From contig JAYXKI010000004.1 in the NCBI GenBank assembly GCA_037892935.1, positions 2,418,001 through 2,482,000 of the forward strand: a stretch of DNA of 64,000 nucleotides, read 5' to 3'. Source of the DNA: Phlebopus portentosus (Eukaryota > Basidiomycota > Agaricomycetes > Boletales > Boletinellaceae). Positions 30,074 through 38,471 of this stretch are shown here, piece after piece. Numbering within the stretch: position 1 is the stretch's first letter; each line of letters begins with the position of its first letter. The position numbers and the translations under genes are program-made. The notes beneath the pieces are model-generated. The model did not search any database, was not told the origin of the DNA, and was given only the letters and a program-made list of their open reading frames with translations.

Positions 30074-32649
30074 TGTTGCGCAACGTTGCGCAACACGTTC
30101 TGAATTCCAGTTGCGACCTTACTATGTCGATTCCTGTCGTTGGGGTCTGATAGCGTTATATGCTGGTCTCCCGAGGTATAATCCTTGGTTTCGCATTCGG
30201 TTACTGCGAAGAAGGGTCGTCCGAGTAGCGCCTGGAACGGTGCCTGACGAACGACATGCACTTGCAGGGAAAGATCAATTCCGGCTATCGTAAACTTGGC
30301 GTTCGGGATTAATCCTATGGTGGCCGACTTCGCTGTGTCCGCCATCTCGATGGTCGTGCTCTGGTCCAGTGATAGGGGCACTTGAAGTTTTTCCCAAACG
30401 TCTTCCCTAATCAGACACACTGCTGCGCCTTGATCGAGTACGCACTCCACTTCCATCGCGTCCTCCACTACGGCTGTAATCGTACGAAGGGGGAGAGTTG
30501 CTTCCGCGGTCACTCCCGACGTTCCGATGGACAGAATCGAGTCCTCAGGTTGTTGCGATGCGGTTCCGCACAGTTGCGTGGCGTAACTCGGCGATTCGAC
30601 GAGATTCACATCGGCAGCGTTATATCTCTTTGCGGTAGTGAGTTCCTTCAGTTGCTTTCATAGTTCGGGGGCGATCGATAACAGTTCCCTTTGGCTAAGC
30701 GTAATGCTCGTGTCGAGCGTCCGAGTGAGCACGTTAGAGACAGCATTAGAATCTTCAACGGGGACTACGTAGCGGTATTGGGGTTGGGGGTTCGAGGGTT
30801 TTCTAATATCATCCCGCTGCGGTGACGAACGTGAAACCGCCGGGGACTTAGGAATAGGGGGTGGCGACTGCTGCGCCTTCGAAGCCCCTCTTCCCGGCGG
30901 TCCCACCTTAGTCGGAATGACTACTCCGTCGAACTTCTGCCTTTTACCAGTCGCCACTTTCTTCTTTGCCTCGTTGAGCAAGATTTCTAAACGTTCCACT
31001 TCGTAATCGGTCTCTTCTGTCTGATCCTCGCCAATTTCCTGGAGCATAGCTGATGCTATCGGCTCGGCCGGGGTTTCCGGGTGCTCGGCGACTTCGATGA
31101 TGTTGACTGGATGTGACGGGTTCGGCTTTAGCAAGTTGTCAATTCGCTCCATCAGGTTCCGGCCCGAAACCCTACTTGATACGAAGGCTCCGTTTGGCAT
31201 GACTACTCGTCCGTTCGAGTCACGTAGACACTTTCCGGCCTGGATATACTCGAGTACCATCGGGCACGACCTTATAAAGTGGCCGGGATCGCTGCAGAAT
31301 GCACATCCGGGCGTGCGAGCCAATGGGGCCGGTTGCGGACCTGTTGCGATTCGAGGGCCCTGGCCTCTAGTGAGCGATTCCAGTGTTACCTGAAAACCCT
31401 TCAGCGTTTCCCAAACTTTACTCAAGTCCGTTTCTTCCTTCTTGACGGTCATTCCATGTCCTCCCGACGATGCGCTCATCGTTGCGCTCGTTCCGCCGCT
31501 CATCGGGTCGGATCCGGTCTGATCGACTGCGGATCCCAAAAGAATGTACATGGCTGCGTTTGCTACTTTCTCGGTGTCATAGGGGTCGCCCCTCTCGTGG
31601 TCCGGGTCCTTGATTTCGAGCCTTTGCAGGATATCCTTCCTAGTCTGGCCCGAAATGCCTCGAAGAAACACGAATTTTGAGTCGTTCTTGGTAAGTTTGT
31701 TGCTGGCAACTAGATACCTGGCTCTGCGTAGGAACTCGCGATGATAAGTGCCGAATTCATCTCTGGTGTGAATACCTTTCTCGGCCCATTCGGCGATGAA
31801 CTGCTCCAATTCGCCCCTAGAGTATCTCTTGCCGTCTGCCAAACTTGGATAAAGCTTCTTGACGGCCGTTTTGAAATTCCCGACGCTCGCAGGGGCGGCA
31901 GAAACTTCAGGTAGGGTCTCCCATACTTCTGCAACGTCAGTCTTCGCATAGTACAGGTACCCACGTCTGATGGTAGTCGACGCATCCCAGTTGGAATCTA
32001 TTGCGATTGCATCCACGTCGTCGAAGAAGCGGAACAGTTCCTTCGGATTGGAACCGTCGAATACTGGTGCTCTCTTGTCACCTCGAAGAGGTGGTCTAAC
32101 TGCAGCCATCTGGTTCGATATACGCTGCAACTGCTGATAATTGGTCTGAAGTTGGTTAAGGATCTGCAGGTTGCTTCCCAGTCCTTGGAGGTGGTGAGCG
32201 AGAGTCAATCCGCTTGGTTGCGACTGTTGCGCAAGCGGATCGACTTGGATCGCTTGATCGGAGGTTTGAGGCTGTCTGAGCCTAGCGGGGTCTGGGTAAT
32301 CGAGTCGAACAGTGATATCCTCTGGCGACGAGGATTCTTGCTCGGAGAATTTGGTAGGTAGATCGGTTTCTTGGAAACTAAAAGGAGACGATTCGGCCGA
32401 CGGCTCGAACAATGGTAGGGTACTGGACTCGGTTAGAGGTGAAGGTTGAATTACTGAAGAACTTAGCGACGATGCTGTGGTGCTTCTAGCGCTTGCCCTC
32501 TGCCTAGGTGTCCGAGGTGTGACTTGGGGTAAGGCTTGGTGAACTACGGGGATACGGGCTGATTGGCTTCGGGTAGTCCGAGTACTACCTGGAGTTTGGT
32601 TACTCGTTTTGGACGAACAGTGAATTTCCCCCCTCGCCGGGGGCTCCAC
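30046..32649 (-). pseudogene. F2 gag-pro frame with one TGA
   Basis: One frame of 868 codons with a TGA at 30658-30660 between Gag and protease. Gag: conserved core RGDKRAPVFDGSNPKEL, zinc knuckle CAFCSDPGHFIRSC, conserved SQRELLSIAPE before the stop. Protease: VLDQGAAVCLIRED with DQG in place of DS/TG, and FQALLGRPFF. F1 has no stop at the equivalent point. The decayed F2 copy at 57066-57068 has the same TGA, so either parallel CpG decay or a readthrough codon of the family. No ATG is present in the first 170 or so codons; the start is uncertain. Confidence 0.8.
30067..30073 (-). promoter_or_regulatory. -1 frameshift heptamer GGGTTTT, F2 pro/pol
   Basis: In the pro frame CAG GGT TTT CAG contains G GGT TTT; the pro stop follows at 30046-30048. 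The -1 frame is open from here through the RT. The same heptamer is at the same place in F1 (38465-38471). Confidence 0.7.
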
Positions 32650-32650
32650 T
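32633..32650 (-). other. Primer-binding site of F2
   Basis: In element sense AGTGGAGCCCCCGGCGAG directly follows the 5' LTR. TGGAGCCC would pair with a tRNA 3' end GGGCTCCA. F1 has nearly the same site (40939-40956). I did not identify the tRNA. Confidence 0.6.
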
Positions 32651-33993
32651 TGAAACTCCTGTGCACTGTCTGATAGCTGAGGAGTGTCACAGTTCTTGGG
32701 GGCTGTTCAGTAAGATTAAAATGAGTGGAAAGAGAAGGGTGACTCTTGGGGGGGAAAACTAGAGAAGCGCTGATGCGTCAATCTGGGTTCCAGAGCGGTT
32801 CCGGAAGGGATGGAGGAGAAATGGGATTGAAGGCTGCTGGATGTATGCAAGGGGGGGGGATTGGATTAAAGGAGATAGGCGAAGAAGCAAGGCGGGAGAA
32901 GTCGAAGCAAGGGGGATTGGCGATGGCGGTGCGAAGGTAATTGATGTCCTCACAGGTAATCCCTCGATGGATTCGAACCCTGGAGGCGGAAGACGATGGG
33001 ACGAAGCTTAGAGAAGGACCTCCCCTAAGCGCTGACGATTCGAAGGTGATCCCTTCGAGGATCTGACACGATATAACGGGTTACGATGAGTTACGACGAG
33101 TTTCGGTGGGTTACGAAGCGAAACGGAGCTATACGACGCGGAACGAAGCGATACGCAAGGGACTCAAGTGAGACCTTGCATAGAGGCGTAGGGAGGAGAG
33201 ATGAGGGTCTCTGACTTCAACACGGGTTGAACTGATCACACTGGGCTCGGGTACGGCTGCAGAGCAGGAGACTCGAGGCGTATGAGACAGAACTATCGTG
33301 TATTTGTGGGAGATAGAGTCGAGGAGAGTACAGGAAGAGTCGAATTGGTCTCGACTGTAGCTGAAGTGGGTTCAAGCCCGAGCTAAACTGTTTTCTGCTA
33401 AAACTCTCCAGGCTAAAACTGGGCTCCTACTACAAGTTGCTCGCCTATTTATAACTTTGTCCAAACCTGAGCCATCGGAGCGTCAGGGAGCATAACGAAA
33501 GGAAATCGGAAGTGAAAATCATAAGGGAACGCACAGGAACAAGGTACGAGGTGAGCATATCTGGAAGGTGGCGAGATAATGACCATAGAGCATAATACGA
33601 CATGTGAGCGCACACGGAATAATGAGCATAAGAATCATAAGGAACAAAACAAAATATGAACGCATATGGGACTCAAAAGGGGAAAAGCCGGAGCGCGTCG
33701 CGTCGGGTCAAAACTTGGGAGGTGTCGGGGGCCGATTGCAGATCCTTCAATTTACCTCTCGTGCCTGGGTTTAGTAAGACGAGCTAGCTAAGTCAGCCTT
33801 TGTAAGTTTTTGACTGGGTGGCTCGAGCATCCGAAGGTTCTTCCTACGCAGCGGTCAAGTGCGAGAGGCTACAGTAGTCCGTTCCACTTCGAATCGAATC
33901 GATCCGCACTGAGTTCCGCTGTTACGATGCTGATCACCGCGGAACACGTGTCACGTGCGCGATCTCGGACCTAGCGTGTCGATGCTTCTTACA
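32651..33993 (-). repeat. F2 5' LTR
   Basis: 1343 bp, same ends as 22514-23856. Differences are mostly transitions, many at CpG. Followed at 33994 by target duplicate CCGG and by the continuation of 1b asZ. Confidence 0.93.
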
Positions 33994-33997
33994 CCGG

Positions 33998-34575
33998 CTA
34001 ATGGTGGTGGTTCTGGTGGTGACGACAACGATAATGACGACGACGACGATGACAACGACAACGACGACGAACGATTGAGCAATGGGCGCGTTCGTCATTG
34101 GGTTCCGTGCGACCAGTGCCAGAAGCGTGGCCGTGATTGCGTGGGTCTTCCGCAGAGGACCTGCGCTCCGTGCTTGAAGCAGGCGAAGGGCTGTAGTCTA
34201 GCCACGAAAGGCAGGGCTGTAGCCGCGAAGCGTAAGGCAGCTCGGGAGGCGCGCGATCGGGAAGCAAAACGCCGGAAAGTCACGGCTCTGGCGGCCAGAT
34301 CGGTGGGTGGTCGCGTTGAGCATGAAGCTCTGCAGCAGGAGGTCGGGGAATCCGAGCTGCAGTTCGTGCTGGTGCGGATGGATCACCGGGACAAGGTCCT
34401 GTCCCGGATGCTGAACGAATTCAGCGTCCTCGTAGCGCAGGCACACGCCGATTGTCATCTGCTGCTCGAGTTGGCTGGGGTGAAGACGGGGGAAGGTGAA
34501 GACGAGGAAGAGGAAGATAGAGGGGAAGTGGAGAGGGTTCGTCAGTCGAAGGGGAAAGGTAGGGCTCGGGAATAG
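33998..34575 (+). pseudogene. antisense asZ gene, 3' part with Zn2Cys6 cluster (copy 1b)
   Basis: Continues exon 3 from 22513. It starts in a Gly/Asp repeat, then the zinc cluster from TGC 34108 to TGT 34192: C-X2-C-X6-C-X7-C-X2-C-X6-C with basic residues between, the fungal Zn(II)2Cys6 pattern. A Lys/Arg-rich region follows (KRKAAREARDREAKRRK, nuclear-localisation-like), then a helical segment, a Glu-rich stretch and the end at TAG 34573. It is open throughout. The apparent upstream start inside the F2 LTR is an artefact of the insertion. Confidence 0.8.
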
Positions 34576-35021
34576 AGTATAATCGTCGTGTATGCTCTAT
34601 GTCCTGGTCGGACTTTTGTAAAATAGAAAAAGAAAAGGACAAAAGAAAAAGAAAAATAACTTGTACTGTACATAGTTGTTTTTATAGTTAATTTATATGA
34701 TTTTGTTTCGGTTTTTGTGAATTTTCGTGCGATCGAGCTAGACTGAGTGAAGGCTAGAAGAATAGATCAAAGAATTCAAGGAATAGGATGAAAGGAAACT
34801 GATACGAAGTGAAATGAGGTGTTTCGCCGTCGTTCCGCTGTTTTGAACGGCGAAACCGTGCGGAACTGCGTATTAAGTAAAAGTACACGCGTTAGATCCT
34901 ATTGTGGATCACGCTAGCAGAGACGAAACTATAGAAGGAGAATTGGAAGATTAGAATTGATCAGAGGAGAGAGAGAGAATCGGAAATAAGTAAGGAGCAT
35001 ATATGAAGGGAAATGAATGAT
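34576..35021. other. Spacer between asZ and convergent pol (1b)
   Basis: No gene. Nearly identical to 4854-5299 in reverse. The AT-rich run 34618-34720 probably holds overlapping 3' ends of the convergent transcripts. Holds the paired inverted CGAAAC/GTTNCG motifs at about 34823-34867. Confidence 0.6.
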
Positions 35022-38000
35022 TTAATCAGAATTTTGGGACTCATCGTCAGGGAATTTCTCTGGCGAATCTTCTATTTTGGGTATGTCATCATCTTTGTCC
35101 GATCCAATGAGCTTGGTCACCGGAACAGTCAAATGCGAACGCGGGAAGTACGGAACCAGGCGAAACGCTGCTATTCGGAGTTTCGAAACTGCTCCATCGA
35201 GTTCGGCGACGATATACAAACCGCCTTGGGTGCGTCGAACTACCACATAGGGGCCTAAATAGCGGGGTTTCATTTTACGATTGAGTTCCATCTTGATACG
35301 CATGTTTCGCAAGAGTACGAGGCTTCCTGGCTGAAAGTCGTAGTCCTTGATTCTATGCTTCTCCACCTCGGCAAACTGCTTTGCGTATGCATGCCTTGCA
35401 TTCATGACAAGTTTCGCAACGCGATCCAACTCTTCTGGACGTTTCTGGAGTTGTTTCGCACGTATTACGATGAGTTCCGACGTCGTAATTGGCAAATTGA
35501 GCGGCAGTGCTAGGTATGTTGCTTCTGCGAGGTCAAAAGGCAAAACTGCTTCGACTCCATGGGCCATGTAATACGGGGACATTCCTGTTGCTCTGTTGAT
35601 CGTGATTCTTTCTGCCCAAAATACCGAGTCAGCGTGATCACTCCAACGCTTGTCATTACCGTCTGCAGCTTTAATCAAGGCTTCCTGTACGTCGAAATGT
35701 CTGCGTTCGACTAATCCATTTGCGTGTGAGTTGTATGATGAAATCCGAATGTGGTTGATGTGATACCGCGTCTTCAAGTAATCTAGCGCGGCGACAAATG
35801 GTGTGCTGTTATCTGTAACGATTTCGGGGCATGCTCCATATCGACACAAAAGGTTCTGAAAGATAAACTGGCCTACGGTCTTACCAGTTTCTTCTCGAAG
35901 AAGTCTAAATTCGGGATACGCGGTTAACGAACAACGCGCATGCACGATATACCGGAATCCACTCGATTTCGGCATAACCTTCGAGTCAATATGGATGCGT
36001 TGAAACAGAGGGGCTACCTCCGGTACGTTCGGTGGGATAAGAATATTCTTCGTCTGGCGTATCTGGCACTCATGACAGGTGCGCACGAAATACTTCACGT
36101 CCTGTCCTAAGGACGGCCACCAAAATCTCTCCAGCAGTCGCATTCGAGTGCAGAAAATTCCTTTGTGTCCTAGATCGTCATGAGCTTGCTTGACTAGGTC
36201 CCACCTACATTTCGCTTCTATTACGACTTGGTGCCGGCCGTTCCGCGCTTTTCTCCACAGACGGCCTCCTTTCACGAAGAAGTCAGCTGCGTACCTGATT
36301 AGCTTCGCATAGCCACTATTGCTAAGATTGTCTGGGCGTGTGAGATGCGTGATTAGCTTTGTGACGTCATCTAAGCGGCTATCCTTCCTTCTCGCAGATT
36401 CCGTAGAAGGAAACAGGTTTCCGGTCGCTGTTTCGCTAGGTGTTCCACTCTGTTGCGCTACTTGGTATGTCGAAACCGGCTCTTCTATCGCAAATCCGTA
36501 CGTTTCGTCTACCCAGTCTTCGTACGTTTCATCCGGAGGGGGGTCTTCTTCAGCTGCTCTTCGTCTGGATAATCCATCGGTACACCGGAAATCGGCTGCT
36601 GGGATGTGTCTGAGCTTGAAACTGAAGAGAAGGATACCTGCGATCCATCTGTTAATGGTCGCATTGGGCTGTAGATTGGGATTGTTGATCATCCCCTTGA
36701 TGTATGCTGCATCCATTTCGACTACTAGATTTCGGACTCCGATGAGATACAGTCGCATCGCGTGCAGTGCCCGAAATAAGCCGTATAACTCGATTTTCGG
36801 CTGTGAATACGATGCCTGGGTCTGATTCCAGTTAATAGAACCAAAACGATTGATCCTACGCCTTCCATCCAAGTGCTCTTGTCCTAAATACCAACTAACT
36901 CCAATAATAGACGAGTCTACCGCCAGTATTACTTCGTTGTCTGACGCGTAGTCGATTGCGCACAGCGCCGGGCAAATAATAACGGCTTGCTTTAGTTCGT
37001 CCATTGCGTTCTGTTCTTCGTCTGTCCACGCAAAAATCTGGTTCTTCCTTGTCATGCGGTACAACGGGCGAGCGAGTTTCGAATAATCCTTGACGAAAAT
37101 CCGAAGGACTCCTACCGTTCCCAGAAATCCTCGGACTTCCGTCAACGTTCTACATGGCGGCCAATCTCGTATCTTCTGTACTTTCGAATCGTCTGGCTCG
37201 CGTCCCTGGTATGTCAACTTGTGTCCCACGAATACGGCTGACTCCACACACGGAACCAACTTCTTTCCTGAAAATGTTCCTCCTACGGCCTTCATTCGCT
37301 GCAAAATTCTGTTCACATCGCATATATGCTCATACACAAAACGACGAATCTCGGAGTTTCCCAGTATGGTCTCGTACGAACCGTCTGGTAACTCGTATCG
37401 CGATTTCGGACCTAAACCGGGCGCATCATCTGCGAAAGGGTTCGTAACGTGCGGAATCTCGTCCTGAAGGATAAAGGCCACGTCGTTATGCATAATCTGC
37501 AAGGAATTGGTGTATCCCATTGGTAGAACCGTCATTCGAAATGTTCCCAAGGGTGTCTGGAACGTAGTAAGATCTCGAGATTGTTCGTCCAGCTTTCTTT
37601 GATCGAATGCCACAAATAAATCCAACTCCGTGTAACAAGCTCGTCCACCACTGCTCTCTGTGATCGTTTCGACATTCGGTGGTACTGCCGAGTCCTTGAC
37701 CGTAACCGCATTAAGGTCCTGCAAGTCGATAATGGATCGTAACGTTTCCTTGTCTTTCTTTACCAAGCAAAACCATCTAGATCGATACGACGAATTCGAC
37801 GGTTCAATAACCCCATTGCGAATCTTCTCTCGAATAAGTTCGAGGGCCTTGTCATGAATTCCCGGGGGAATTGGAATGCTCTTGTGCTGCCACGGTATAT
37901 GCGGTATCATGGGAATGCGTATCGGGTCGAAATATGTCGGATTGAGTGTTCCGCATTCAGATTCGGTCCATGCTAATGCTTCTTCCTGCAACATAATTAG

Positions 38001-38471
38001 ATTCTTCACTAACAACCTCTCCGCCGGCCACAGAAAGGTATTCTCGTCGATCTTCAGTGCCTCCATCCTTTCGGCGGTTACACGACCCGTGGGTTCGAAC
38101 GGCTTCGGTACAACTGGCATCTCGGGCATCCCTCTCAACGGATCCGGATGCTGCCTTCGAACAATCCTGTACTCTTCTGGAAGGACTCCCGGGATCGGCC
38201 TGACTTTCTGTGCTACTCGTTTGTAAGCCATTACCGCCGCGTCTTCTTCTTCTGAAGTTTCTAAAACACATGAATGATAAGACCGTTCTTCTTTGTCAGT
38301 AGTATAGCAATTTTTGTTTAATAAATAAGGCAATCGTTGGTTGAAAAGAGATGAGATCATGTGTGAAATAAATTCGAAATCATAGGAAAATACCTGAACC
38401 GGCAATTGGTTACTACCATTCTCGTCTCGCCGATTTCTCTCAATCAGTTCCTTGACGCTTGCGGAAAACCC
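35022..38471 (-). CDS. pol: F1 Pol (RT, RNase H, integrase), copy 1b, intact frame
   Basis: Uninterrupted frame reached by -1 shift from gag-pro; the longest ATG-independent frame covers at least 1127 codons. RT: SIIDLQDLNAV, TELDLFVAFDQ and catalytic FADD. RNase H: AVDSSIIGVSWYLGQE. Integrase finger HDDLGHKG ... CHECQIRQ, DDE in HIDSKVM, TDNSTPF (Gly to Ser next to the second Asp; 1a has TDNGTPF) and LVERRHFD. SH3-like tail YLGPYVVVRR. No chromodomain. It lies convergent to asZ. It is the only full-length F1 pol in the window and could be active if the variant residues are tolerated. Confidence 0.9.
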   Translation of the reverse strand, partial: GFSASVKELIERNRRDENGSNQLPVQVFSYDFEFISHMISSLFNQRLPYLLNKNCYTTDKEERSYHSCVLETSEEEDAAVMAYKRVAQKVRPIPGVLPEEYRIVRRQHPDPLRGMPEMPVVPKPFEPTGRVTAERMEALKIDENTFLWPAERLLVKNLIMLQEEALAWTESECGTLNPTYFDPIRIPMIPHIPWQHKSIPIPPGIHDKALELIREKIRNGVIEPSNSSYRSRWFCLVKKDKETLRSIIDLQDLNAVTVKDSAVPPNVETITESSGGRACYTELDLFVAFDQRKLDEQSRDLTTFQTPLGTFRMTVLPMGYTNSLQIMHNDVAFILQDEIPHVTNPFADDAPGLGPKSRYELPDGSYETILGNSEIRRFVYEHICDVNRILQRMKAVGGTFSGKKLVPCVESAVFVGHKLTYQGREPDDSKVQKIRDWPPCRTLTEVRGFLGTVGVLRIFVKDYSKLARPLYRMTRKNQIFAWTDEEQNAMDELKQAVIICPALCAIDYASDNEVILAVDSSIIGVSWYLGQEHLDGRRRINRFGSINWNQTQASYSQPKIELYGLFRALHAMRLYLIGVRNLVVEMDAAYIKGMINNPNLQPNATINRWIAGILLFSFKLRHIPAADFRCTDGLSRRRAAEEDPPPDETYEDWVDETYGFAIEEPVSTYQVAQQSGTPSETATGNLFPSTESARRKDSRLDDVTKLITHLTRPDNLSNSGYAKLIRYAADFFVKGGRLWRKARNGRHQVVIEAKCRWDLVKQAHDDLGHKGIFCTRMRLLERFWWPSLGQDVKYFVRTCHECQIRQTKNILIPPNVPEVAPLFQRIHIDSKVMPKSSGFRYIVHARCSLTAYPEFRLLREETGKTVGQFIFQNLLCRYGACPEIVTDNSTPFVAALDYLKTRYHINHIRISSYNSHANGLVERRHFDVQEALIKAADGNDKRWSDHADSVFWAERITINRATGMSPYYMAHGVEAVLPFDLAEATYLALPLNLPITTSELIVIRAKQLQKRPEELDRVAKLVMNARHAYAKQFAEVEKHRIKDYDFQPGSLVLLRNMRIKMELNRKMKPRYLGPYVVVRRTQGGLYIVAELDGAVSKLRIAAFRLVPYFPRSHLTVPVTKLIGSDKDDDIPKIEDSPEKFPDDESQNSD
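36430..36457. repeat. GTTNCG cluster inside F1 pol codons
   Basis: GTTTCG 36430, GTTCCA 36442, GTTGCG 36452 on the plus strand, inside the Pol linker between RNase H and integrase. The same coding site in 1a (3418-3445) has CGCAAC, CGGAAC and CGAAAC. Confidence 0.6.

Larger units (their letters stand above)
22514..33993 (-). mobile_element. F2 Ty3/gypsy retrotransposon, complete but decayed
   Basis: 11,480 bp, minus strand, 1343-bp LTRs at both ends differing by scattered transitions. The target duplicates CCAG (22510-22513) and CCGG (33994-33997) differ by one transition. Content in sense order: LTR, PBS, gag-pro, pol in -1 frame, AT-rich spacer, antisense asZ2, 3' LTR. It shares PBS, frameshift site, gene order and many protein motifs with F1, so the two are sister families. 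gag-pro has one and pol has three in-frame TGA codons. Confidence 0.92.

Noticed and set aside
28457..30660. TGA codons as recoded sense codons (alternative code)
   Set aside because: F3 and F1 1b use TGA as normal terminators, and the TGA positions vary among copies in a way that fits CpG decay.
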